A stretch of 46,226 nt of DNA from Komagataeibacter xylinus. Its GTDB lineage: Bacteria; Pseudomonadota; Alphaproteobacteria; Acetobacterales; Acetobacteraceae. The position numbers were made by a program, and so were the translations under genes. This document shows, piece after piece, positions 40,114 through 46,226 of this stretch (position 1 is its first letter; every line of letters begins with the position of its first letter). Below the pieces are notes generated by a model that ran no database searches, had not been told where the DNA came from, and saw only the letters and a program-made list of their open reading frames with translations. The DNA lies in NCBI RefSeq assembly GCF_031081985.1, contig NZ_JARWSK010000012.1:1-46226 (forward strand). The letters run 5' to 3'.

Positions 40114-40683
40114 ATGACACGACATGCCCCGGCCCCATTCCTGTTCGTCGATGTAGAGGCATCTTCCCTGCACGAGGGAGGATTCCCCATTGAGGTCGCA
40201 TGGGTAACGCAAGACGGGGTGCCTGAAAGCTATCTTGTCCATCCGCAGGAGGGGTGGGCCGAATGGTGCACGCAGGCGGCGCGACTGCATGGCCTGACGC
40301 TTACTATGCTGCATGCACACGGGAAGGCGGCACAGGATGTCGCCCATCGTTTCGTGCAGGTCGCGCGCGGGCGGCGGGTCGTCAGCGATGCAACGGCATT
40401 TGATGGCGCGTGGCTATCGATGCTGTGCGATGCGGCAGGACTGGCGGCTCCACCACTGCTACCGGTGCAGCTTGCCTATGCCGAAGCGGTAGGGCCGCTG
40501 CTCGACCATTCCGCGTCCCGCTCGGTACAGGCACGTATGGCATTGCAGATTGTCGACCATCATGAAGCAGATGAAGATGCGCGCAACAGGGTGCGCCACC
40601 GCGCGCTGCACGATGCATGGTCGCTGTTTCGCATATGGCGCGCGATCGCGGGTGTACCCGCCTCGCCGGACCCGCCGGTCTGA
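40114..40683 (+). CDS. DEDDh-type 3'-5' exonuclease
   Basis: 189 residues from ATG 40114 (frame opens at 39997). Motifs: FLFVDVEASSL (DxE), RRVVSDATAFDGAWL (second Asp), and HRALHDAWSLFRIW (HxxxxD): the DEDDh exonuclease core found in RNase T and DnaQ relatives. It is transcribed divergently from the PDDEXK_4 operon, so the two may share control. Substrate (RNA or DNA) unknown. Confidence 0.82.
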   Translation: MTRHAPAPFLFVDVEASSLHEGGFPIEVAWVTQDGVPESYLVHPQEGWAEWCTQAARLHGLTLTMLHAHGKAAQDVAHRFVQVARGRRVVSDATAFDGAWLSMLCDAAGLAAPPLLPVQLAYAEAVGPLLDHSASRSVQARMALQIVDHHEADEDARNRVRHRALHDAWSLFRIWRAIAGVPASPDPPV

Positions 40684-40790
40684 TCAGGTCGTATGGTCTG
40701 GCCCATGCAATGGCATCCGTCATAACCTGTTTTCGGCCTCTGTGGTGATCTCGGTCGACGAACAGCCAGACAAAGGTCATGTTGGGGAGT

Positions 40791-41008
40791 GGTGAGAGGA
40801 TGTTCGAAAACGTACGCTAAGGCTCGGGCTGACCTAAGAGATGACCGAAGATAGCTGTTTTCGAAGTTACCTGTCACACAAACGAGCGTTTATGTGACCG
40901 TAGTCTGATATGACGAAAACAAGCACAATCCGGTCATATAACCCGTCTTATAAATCTGCGTCTCGCATACGGTATCGCTTACGGTACGTTTTCGAACATC
41001 CTCTCACC
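40791..41008. mobile_element. Tn3-derived miniature inverted-repeat element (TIME/MITE-like)
   Basis: 218 bp bounded by perfect 25-bp inverted repeats (left 40791-40815, right 40984-41008) starting GGTGAGAGGATGTTCG. The left end continues as a 38-bp unit from GGGG (40784) to ACGCTAAG (40821), the format of Tn3-family inverted repeats; the right end mirrors it with CCGTAAG. Inside is a GTCACA-N14-TGTGAC dyad (40873-40898) like a resolvase site. It encodes nothing. No clear target duplication. Its right repeat provides the stop codon of the DUF2442 gene. Confidence 0.8.
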
Positions 41009-41330
41009 GGCCTCCCATTTGTGCTGCCATCCAGCTTCGGGAACCATAGATACCGTGGGTCAGGCCTTCGACCAGAACATCGGCATCAAGGCGGGGCCAG
41101 TGAAGGCCGTTACCAAGCGGGGTCATCTCGATCTTGGCCAGATCATTCAGGGAAGCGCCCTGCAAACCCTGCAACAAGTCCACTGGCACACTCATCTCAA
41201 CGCCATTCGAGAGCGTGACGTGAATGGCGCGGCGTGCACGGATAAACCTTGCAGACACCGCATGGGGAACAGTCGCTCTATGGAGCGCACCTGCTTCACG
41301 AGCAGCCTGATAGTCCACTTCATTCATCAT
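41004..41330 (-). CDS. DUF2442 protein, 3' end replaced by a miniature element
   Basis: 108 residues: ALHRATVPHAVSARFIRARR, AIHVTLSNGVEMSVPVDLLQGL, DLAKIEMTPLGNGLHWPRLDADV, GIYGSRSWMAAQMGGR. It matches the DUF2442 protein at 32139-32546 up to GSRxxMAA, then stops within the terminal repeat of the adjacent element, missing about 24 C-terminal residues. No DUF4160 partner is present. It may be non-functional. Confidence 0.75.
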   Translation of the reverse strand: MMNEVDYQAAREAGALHRATVPHAVSARFIRARRAIHVTLSNGVEMSVPVDLLQGLQGASLNDLAKIEMTPLGNGLHWPRLDADVLVEGLTHGIYGSRSWMAAQMGGR

Positions 41331-41422
41331 GTCTCTTCCCCGCCGCTTCCTATGACCGACGCCCCGGCGGTATCGGGAGAAATGGGACCTGAGGATCCAG
41401 AACAAGCCGGACCTGTCGAAAT

Positions 41423-41950
41423 TTACTCCGTATGGGCGTAGGCTTCACGCACGGCTTCCGGCCGATTGGAAATGGCCCGCAGATAACTTTTTGCAGCGGT
41501 ATCTGGCGTACGTTCCCCGCTTTCCCATCCTTTGATGGTTTCCTCTTCCAGACCATACCAGAGCGCGAACTGTCGGCGACTGAGCTTCAGACGCCGACGG
41601 ATCAGGGCCACATCCACATCGGCCTTGTGATCGACATGGATCGCCCTGATCCCGGCTTTTGCAAGGTCGGAGATAACCGCCTCGATCGTATCAGTCATGG
41701 GCAGCAGAACGATTGCATGCCCTTCCGCCTGTTCCGAGGATTGCCTGATGAGGTCTTCCACCGTCTTCTTGGCGGCCAGCATCGTCAGGCCACGCCTGGA
41801 CAGCGCCATCGTGGCGGCAATGGAATTGAGATCAGGCCACCCCTCACGCGTCAGGGTCAGGGCGAATCTGGCGCGTGAACCGGAACGGACGCGGGATATG
41901 GCCCGGACAGGCCCCAGTCGTGCGAATTCCGCCTTCAATGATGATTTCAT
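41423..41950 (-). CDS. XRE-type helix-turn-helix regulator
   Basis: 175 residues: an N-terminal domain (FARLGPVRAISRVRSGSRAR, LTMLAAKKTVEDLI), then a C-terminal HTH (LIRRRLKLSRRQFALWYGLE with EETIKGWESGERTPD). This layout is common in HigA-like regulators encoded after a small partner. It overlaps the upstream gene by 107 nt. Its 3' end has a diverged relic at 34211-34246. Confidence 0.8.
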   Translation of the reverse strand: MKSSLKAEFARLGPVRAISRVRSGSRARFALTLTREGWPDLNSIAATMALSRRGLTMLAAKKTVEDLIRQSSEQAEGHAIVLLPMTDTIEAVISDLAKAGIRAIHVDHKADVDVALIRRRLKLSRRQFALWYGLEEETIKGWESGERTPDTAAKSYLRAISNRPEAVREAYAHTE

Positions 41951-42200
41951 CGAGATCCATTCCTTCCAGAACGGCCTGTGCGATCGTTTTCAGATTGGCG
42001 AACCCAACCCCATTAGCTGTTGCACCGTGGATGTGAGTCTTGGCCAGCTTCATGAATCCTTGGGATCGATCGACACTGAATTCAGCCATGACCATCAGAA
42101 CGACACCGGGAGCCTGAATAACCAGGGTTGCGATCGGATCACTGCTCTGGTCATCGTCCATTTCGAACGACAGGTCTTCGACCGTCCACCGTGACTTCAT
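41844..42200 (-). CDS. Hypothetical protein paired with the XRE regulator
   Basis: 118 residues: MKSRWTVEDLSFEMDDDQSS, PIATLVIQAPGVVLMVMAEF, GVGFANLKTIAQAVLEGMDL, then IEGGIRTTGACPGHIPRPFR. No family was recognised. It overlaps the XRE gene by 107 nt in another frame, an unusually long overlap. A 31-bp palindrome lies right upstream, so the pair is probably autoregulated like a TA module. Confidence 0.6.
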   Translation of the reverse strand: MKSRWTVEDLSFEMDDDQSSDPIATLVIQAPGVVLMVMAEFSVDRSQGFMKLAKTHIHGATANGVGFANLKTIAQAVLEGMDLDEIIIEGGIRTTGACPGHIPRPFRFTRQIRPDPDA

Positions 42201-42202
42201 GC

Positions 42203-42233
42203 TGAATTATAGGTTCAATGAACCTATAATTCA
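42203..42233. promoter_or_regulatory. Perfect 31-bp palindromic operator
   Basis: TGAATTATAGGTTCA-A-TGAACCTATAATTCA, 15-bp arms, 2 bp upstream of the 41844-42200 start codon. The central TTATAGGTTCAATGAACC-type core is like HigA/XRE operators. It also contains the stop codon of the upstream gene (42224-42226) and would cover the ribosome site. Confidence 0.75.
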
Positions 42234-42469
42234 AGCAGATCCCGTCGGCGTCCTGCCGGCAGCAGGGCCGGCCCGTACAGGATCTCGGCCTGGGTCAGGT
42301 GCGCAATATGCCTGTCATGATGACGGCCAGGGCGGATATCGTGCAGATGGCTGTACCAGTTTGGAGATTCAGAGGCATCACGTGAGCCTCCATAGCCACA
42401 GCGATCCGGCCGGTTGGCCCAGCGATGGTCCCGGCTGTGTCTGCGGCTGTGATGATAGGTGCGAGACAT
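42224..42469 (-). CDS. Small basic plasmid/phage-type protein
   Basis: 81 residues, rich in Arg and His: MSRTYHHSRRHSRDHRWANR, SPNWYSHLHDIRPGRHHDRH, then AEILYGPALLPAGRRRDLLEL. It resembles small phage/plasmid proteins with an MSRT.rH start and a PxWYxRLhhxrPRR core, function unknown. ATG 42469 follows GGAGGGG. Its stop lies in the palindrome before the next operon. Confidence 0.6.
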   Translation of the reverse strand: MSRTYHHSRRHSRDHRWANRPDRCGYGGSRDASESPNWYSHLHDIRPGRHHDRHIAHLTQAEILYGPALLPAGRRRDLLEL

Positions 42470-42545
42470 GGGAGCTTCCCCTCCATGACGCACGGAGTGA
42501 TTTCCGGGCGTACCTACATCGCCCGATCTCCCCTGTTCTGGTTGT

Positions 42546-42962
42546 TCATTTGCTCCTGACCACCGGCTTAAGCCTTGCCTGCAGGGTCATGGCCGCGATC
42601 ATGCCGGAACGGCTCTCATGGGATGATCTGGCAAGCGCATCCAGCCGCTCCAGAACGCGCCTGGGAAGGGAGATGTTCGCCCGTTCCACCCGGTCATCGA
42701 GAACGGCCGGATCAATGGTGACAAAGCCCACTGTCCAGCCCTCATAATCCGGGTTGTTCTGGATGGCGTCGAGCGTGCTGGGAGAAGGCACAGCCTCTCC
42801 GGCATCCAGCGTGGCATCGATCCATGCCGCAGCGGCCTCTTCCGCATTGGAAATGGCTTCATCGAGCGTGTCGCCTGCCGAAAAGCAGCCGGGAAGGTCA
42901 GGAAAGACAACACCAAACGCCGTTGCCTCGCTGCCCCGTTCGATAACAACCGGATAGCGCAT
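42546..42962 (-). CDS. hicB: HicB family antitoxin
   Basis: 138 residues: MRYPVVIERGSEATAFGVVFPDLPGC opening, SAGDTLDEAISNAEEAAAAW is the HicB fold; the C-terminus has an RHH-type DNA-binding part (ANISLPRRVLERLDALARSS, SRSGMIAAMTL). ATG 42962 was chosen at the family start. It follows hicA by 10 nt. Confidence 0.92.
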   Translation of the reverse strand: MRYPVVIERGSEATAFGVVFPDLPGCFSAGDTLDEAISNAEEAAAAWIDATLDAGEAVPSPSTLDAIQNNPDYEGWTVGFVTIDPAVLDDRVERANISLPRRVLERLDALARSSHESRSGMIAAMTLQARLKPVVRSK

Positions 42963-42972
42963 GATGATCCTC

Positions 42973-43152
42973 CTAGAGACCCGCCTGTTTGCGGATGGCG
43001 GCAACCAGACCGGTGCCCAGATCCTTTTTGGGATGAGGGACGACCACGATCCCTGGTCGCGACGGATGTTTGAAGACGTTGTGTGAACCGCGCACGCGAT
43101 CCAGCTTCCAGCCTGCTTTTTCCAGCTCCCGGATCAGATCGGCACTTTTCAT
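42973..43152 (-). CDS. hicA: HicA family mRNA interferase toxin
   Basis: 59 residues: MKSADLIRELEKAGWKLDRV, RGSHNVFKHPSRPGIVVVPH, then KKDLGTGLVAAIRKQAGL. The GSH motif with catalytic His and the VPHPKKDLGTG segment are diagnostic of HicA. First gene of the HicAB module. It lies just before hicB on the same strand, as usual. Confidence 0.93.
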   Translation of the reverse strand: MKSADLIRELEKAGWKLDRVRGSHNVFKHPSRPGIVVVPHPKKDLGTGLVAAIRKQAGL

Positions 43153-43470
43153 TTACACATCATACACACGGCCTGACCCCTGTTCAAGAAGGCAGGTAAA
43201 AGGATGTGACCAGGCCGTCAATTCCCTGCAATGCCCGTAGAGCACTCTGGGAGGCCGCACAGAGCGTAATTCCCTCTATGGTCTACCCTGTGCCAGCCAC
43301 CACGTTCGATAACGCCTGTACGGTCATCCTGTAGTGCCTGGTGGGCATGCTGCAACATGTGAGGCGCTGAATGACCGTCTGAACTCCGTTGTGTCTTGAG
43401 CAGATTGCGGTCTTGCCCGGTTTTTCTGGCGTTGCAGGTGTCGGGCGAGCGCGGAGCGGGAGCCCCGTAG

Positions 43471-43656
43471 GGCGCCGAAGGTGCCGACGCAGGCGGGGAG
43501 GATGCGTTTATCGCATTGTCATATGATATTTTCACGCCGAAGGCGTGTCCGTTTAGCGCAGCCCGGAAAGGGCGAGCAGGGGGATGCCGGGTGGGAGATC
43601 GCGCGAAGCGCGATCGGGGCGGCCGTAGGCCGCGAGCCGGCGGGGGCAGAGCCCCC
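43471..43656. repeat. Cluster of GC-rich mini-hairpins with three-base loops
   Basis: Five short hairpins within about 190 bp: GGCGCC-GAA-GGTGCC (43471-43485, one G-T pair), CACGCC-GAA-GGCGTG (43533-43547), GATCGCGC-GAA-GCGCGATC (43597-43615), GCGGCC-GTA-GGCCGC (43619-43633), GGGGGC-AGA-GCCCCC (43642-43656). The uniform three-base loops are notable. They lie directly upstream of the DnaA box and iterons, so they may belong to the origin or halt transcription. No gene was seen in 43153-43954. Confidence 0.7.
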
Positions 43657-43704
43657 AAGAGGCGGTGATCAAATTTAAATTTGGAATTTTTAGGATTTGA
43701 GAAA

Positions 43705-43713
43705 TTATCCACA
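43705..43713 (+). promoter_or_regulatory. DnaA box
   Basis: TTATCCACA, a perfect consensus DnaA box in an AT-rich stretch between the hairpin cluster and the iterons. It supports placing the origin here. Confidence 0.8.
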
Positions 43714-43826
43714 GGATGAAAAACCAAAGACGGTGTTAAATATGTGTTAGATTCTGTGTTAAGGGATTCCAATGGGTCCATAAGCAGATGATTTAAAAAG
43801 ATAAATTATCGTAATTCCGCTGTTTT

Positions 43827-43976
43827 GGTATTTAAAACCCCGAATCTTGGTATTTAAAACCCCGAATCTTGGTATCTGAAACCCCGAATCTTGCTTCCGG
43901 TATTTAAAACCCCGAATCACTTGACACGGGTATCTGAAACCCCGAACGTAAGTTATGGTATCTGAAACCCCGAATC
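43827..43976 (+). repeat. oriV: Replication iterons (six copies)
   Basis: Six direct repeats of the 20-bp type GGTATYTRAAACCCCGAAYS, starting at 43827, 43849, 43871, 43899, 43929 and 43957. Three read TATTTAAAA and three TATCTGAAA. The first three are spaced exactly 22 bp; later spacings are wider. The last one contains the rep start codon region. A TTGACA lies at 43921. With the DnaA box this marks an iteron-controlled origin. Confidence 0.92.
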
Positions 43977-45010
43977 AGCCAGTTGTTTATGAGGCTCTTT
44001 TACCGGAGCGTCATCCTCAGCATGACCTGTTCATCTGCGACGTGGCAGATGCGGTACTTAAGGATGTGATGCCCCAAATGGAGCATCCGTTCTATTCCTT
44101 GTCCAAAAAACCTGAGACTTCCATTCGCCGCTATGAGCATAATGGGCAATGGCTGGAAATCACGCCAAGCGTGAAGGGTCTTGCTACAATCTACGACAAG
44201 GATATTTTGATCTACTGCATTTCACAGATCATGGCGAAGCTAAAAGCCGGGGAGAAGGTATCGCAACGGGTGCGGATCAGCAGCCGTGACTTACTTATCT
44301 TCACCAATCGCGGTACGGCAGGTAAAGACTATAAGGCCCTCATCGAAGCCCTCGACCGCCTTGAGGGAACCCGTATCCGCACCAACATTGTCACAGGCGA
44401 CGAAGAACAGGTGGACGGTTTTGGCCTGATCGACGCTTCATCCATCCGCCGTAAACTCGGCCTCGACGGCCGCCTGTTGCATTGCGAAATCAAGCTGTCG
44501 GATTGGGTCTTTAACGCAATCAAGAGCAATGATGTTCTGACACTACACCGTGATTATTTCCGGCTACGCAAACCGTTGGAACGACGCGTTTATGAACTAG
44601 CCCGCAAGCATTGCGGTCAGCAAACAGCATGGAAAGTCTCTCTTGAGATTCTGTTGAAAAAATCAGGCTCTCAAAGCCCAGAAAAGCTATTCCGACAGAT
44701 GATAAAAAATCTCGCAGCGAGCGATCATCTGCCAGATTACCGTGTCGAATTCGATCTCCAGAAAGACATGGTAACATTTATCAATCGCGGCACGATGAAA
44801 GCTGCCGAGCCCGCAGCAGAGGCTTGGATGGGCGCGCTCGATCCTGATATTTACGGGGATGCTCGGAACGTCGCACCAGGTTGGGATGTACACCATCTCG
44901 AAAGAGAATGGCGTATGTGGCTGGGTGATAACGAGATCGCCCCGAAGAATCCCGAGCGGCATTTCATCAAGTTCTGCGAGACGTGGTTTGCTAAGCGCGG
45001 TCAACCCTGA
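43955..45010 (+). CDS. repA: Replication initiator protein A (RPA family)
   Basis: 351 residues with RPA-family signatures: ALLPERHPQHDLFICDVADA, MEHPFYSLSKKPE, ITPSVKGLATIYDKDILIYC, RDLLIFTNRGTAGKDY, LERRVYELARKHCGQQ. It binds iterons and opens the origin. ATG 43955 is the only good start in frame; the last iteron begins 2 bp after its first base, so Rep binding should repress its own translation start region. Full length, apparently functional. Confidence 0.93.
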   Translation: MVSETPNQPVVYEALLPERHPQHDLFICDVADAVLKDVMPQMEHPFYSLSKKPETSIRRYEHNGQWLEITPSVKGLATIYDKDILIYCISQIMAKLKAGEKVSQRVRISSRDLLIFTNRGTAGKDYKALIEALDRLEGTRIRTNIVTGDEEQVDGFGLIDASSIRRKLGLDGRLLHCEIKLSDWVFNAIKSNDVLTLHRDYFRLRKPLERRVYELARKHCGQQTAWKVSLEILLKKSGSQSPEKLFRQMIKNLAASDHLPDYRVEFDLQKDMVTFINRGTMKAAEPAAEAWMGALDPDIYGDARNVAPGWDVHHLEREWRMWLGDNEIAPKNPERHFIKFCETWFAKRGQP

Positions 45011-45050
45011 TTGTGCAAATATACAAGCATACTTCTACGTGAAATAGGGG

Positions 45051-45308
45051 TCAGCGCTCTCCAAAAGGATGGCGCCCGTGCTTACGCATCAGGTCATCAA
45101 TGGCTTCCCCAATCAAACCCTGAATAGTTGTATCAGTATCAAGGGCGAGTTGATGTAGTCCCTTGCTAACCGCTGGGGAAAAATATCCCACCACAGCCCG
45201 CTTACCTTCTCTCGGATTGCGCGAGCGGGCTTTCTCTACCACTGCTTGCGCTTCCGGTTCCACAACCGATGGCGCGACCGTCTTTTTGAGACCAGCAAAC
45301 CGACTCAT
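45051..45308 (-). CDS. RHH partition protein (ParB-like/ParG-type)
   Basis: 85 residues: a flexible N-terminus (FAGLKKTVAPSVVEPEAQAV) and a C-terminal RHH fold (KRAVVGYFSPAVSKGLHQLA, DTTIQGLIGEAIDDLMRKHG). It follows parA by 27 bp, the layout of type Ib partition operons where a small RHH protein binds the centromere and stimulates ParA. It likely binds the CATGAGAG array. Confidence 0.82.
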   Translation of the reverse strand: MSRFAGLKKTVAPSVVEPEAQAVVEKARSRNPREGKRAVVGYFSPAVSKGLHQLALDTDTTIQGLIGEAIDDLMRKHGRHPFGER

Positions 45309-45335
45309 GCTGTACGTCCTTAACTTAGAAATTTG

Positions 45336-45995
45336 CTAACGTGTTTTTGTATCATCTTGTTTGTGTGATGGCATGTTAACTTGATCACACACCCAATTCC
45401 ACAACCGTGCCACATCAGCAGCAGCCTTGCTGTCCGGCTCCGCTTCCTGCGCAGTCTGACCGGAACCAACGCTATGATGAAAAATCGCACGCTCTGACAA
45501 GACAACAGGAGCAACAGGGATGCCGAACTGCGCCACGACCGCAGCCGCCTCTCTATAAACTTGAGGCGCACGAGGAGGCCCTGCAGTAAAAATCACAAAG
45601 GCAGGCTTGCCACTGGCTCGCACAAGTTCTGCCGTTGTTCTGACAGCATCCATATCGAAAGCGCGTGGTCTACATGGAATCAATAAGAAGTCAGCGACAC
45701 GGCACGCCTCACGCGCCATAATATCGGCATGAGGCGGGGTATCTATTATTGATAGCTCTGCGCCTAGTTCAGAGGCTTGCTCCAGCTTTCTTGATAACAA
45801 GGCGTGGGCTGCACAATCCACCACATCCGGGTCGGCATCCCCTCGCCACGCTTTCCATGAACTTGCAGTCGCTTGAGGGTCTGTATCGAGGATAAGAGAA
45901 ACGTATCCAGCGGCACTGGCACTGGTCGCCAGGTGCAGGGCAAGCGTCGTCTTCCCAGCCCCCCCCTTCTGACTAATGATCGCGATTGTTTTCAT
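45336..45995 (-). CDS. parA: ParA family partition ATPase
   Basis: 219 residues, small type Ib ParA without N-terminal HTH: deviant Walker A SQKGGAGKTTLALHL, LILDTDPQATASSWKAW, ELSIIDTPPHADIMAREA and FLLIPCRPRAFDMDAV. It drives plasmid segregation with the RHH protein. ATG 45995 matches the family start; the frame opens at 46019. Upstream lie a GTTAA-CATA-TTAAC dyad and the octamer array. Confidence 0.93.
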   Translation of the reverse strand: MKTIAIISQKGGAGKTTLALHLATSASAAGYVSLILDTDPQATASSWKAWRGDADPDVVDCAAHALLSRKLEQASELGAELSIIDTPPHADIMAREACRVADFLLIPCRPRAFDMDAVRTTAELVRASGKPAFVIFTAGPPRAPQVYREAAAVVAQFGIPVAPVVLSERAIFHHSVGSGQTAQEAEPDSKAAADVARLWNWVCDQVNMPSHKQDDTKTR

Positions 45996-46011
45996 GCCAT
46001 CATGTTTCCGT

Positions 46012-46025
46012 GTTAACATATTAAC
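46012..46025. promoter_or_regulatory. Dyad in the parA promoter region
   Basis: GTTAA-CATA-TTAAC, 16 bp before the parA start. The related word GTGTTAACAT recurs at 46144-46153 at the edge of the octamer array. Possible regulatory site for parA. Confidence 0.45.
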
Positions 46026-46149
46026 TCATTATCATGATATTTTGATAACTCAATATCTAACTCACAAAAAACGAATAATTTAATCGAACCGAACATTTCA
46101 TATATCTCCAGCCGATGTGTTGGCACTCATTTCAATGTCATCGTGTTAA

Positions 46150-46226
46150 CATGAGAGCATGAGAGCATGAGAGCATGAGAGCATGAGAGCATGAGAGCAT
46201 GAGAGCATGAGAGCATGAGAGCATGA
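46150..46226. repeat. Tandem 8-bp repeat array, right part
   Basis: Nine perfect CATGAGAG units plus a partial unit, running to the window end. It lies 155 bp upstream of parA and continues at 2-73 if circular. Candidate partition centromere bound by the RHH protein. Confidence 0.9.

Noticed and set aside
43218-43781. Minus-strand frame of 187 codons over the origin region
   Set aside because: It crosses the hairpin cluster and DnaA box; Pro/Arg-rich composition and no motif.

Overview
The window looks like a whole plasmid, about 46 kb, from an acetic acid bacterium (Acetobacteraceae, most like Komagataeibacter or Gluconacetobacter). Protein style, G+C-rich coding DNA, an IS1380-type transposase relic and Ti-type TraA/TraC/TraD mobilization genes all point there; the genus is inference. 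Both ends lie in one tandem array of the 8-bp unit CATGAGAG, so the molecule was probably circular and was opened inside the array. No tRNA, rRNA or CRISPR array was seen.

Layout. 0.1-1.7 kb: a ribbon-helix-helix (RHH) antitoxin gene with a broken PIN toxin, then a WGR-domain gene coupled to a catalytic-domain-only tyrosine recombinase. 1.9-3.9 kb: YciI and NIPSNAP genes divergent from a LysR regulator. 4.0-6.9 kb: a glutathione-dependent formaldehyde detoxification operon (frmR, adhC, VOC protein, fghA) with two matching FrmR-type operators. 7.3-19.3 kb: a two-partner secretion operon (IalB-like protein, TpsB transporter, 2980-residue CdiA/FhaB-class TpsA, AT-rich lipoprotein). 19.7-24.4 kb: toxin-antitoxin (TA) modules, an Rrf2 regulator and a DUF6118 protein. 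24.4-29.1 kb: the mobilization block, with relaxase TraA (carrying an embedded out-of-frame gene), a probable oriT, TraC, TraD and a MucR/Ros-type regulator. No coupling protein or type IV secretion genes are present, so the plasmid should be mobilizable but not self-transmissible. 29.1-33.4 kb: TA relics, BrnTA, a 2-oxoglutarate/Fe(II) dioxygenase, DUF4160/DUF2442 and an IS1380 fragment. 33.6-36.5 kb: an unknown gene and a PLD-nuclease/P-loop ATPase fusion. 36.5-38.0 kb: a second copy of the Phd/VapC module and a MazEF-like pair. 38.1-40.7 kb: a PDDEXK_4 nuclease operon divergent from a DEDDh exonuclease. 40.8-43.2 kb: a Tn3-type miniature element that ends a DUF2442 gene, an XRE pair behind a 31-bp palindrome, and HicAB. 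43.4-46.2 kb: the replicon, with GC-rich mini-hairpins, a DnaA box, six iterons, an RPA-family initiator, an RHH partition protein, ParA and the octamer array.

The plasmid combines a stability set (RPA/iterons, ParA plus RHH protein, about nine apparently complete TA modules) with cargo for formaldehyde resistance and surface adhesion or contact. Two places could hold an undescribed defence-type system: the PLD-ATPase fusion (34.4-36.5 kb) and the PDDEXK_4 operon with its divergent exonuclease (38.1-40.7 kb). Other unusual items are the gene inside traA and the octamer array as a candidate centromere. All functions are inferred from sequence motifs and context.
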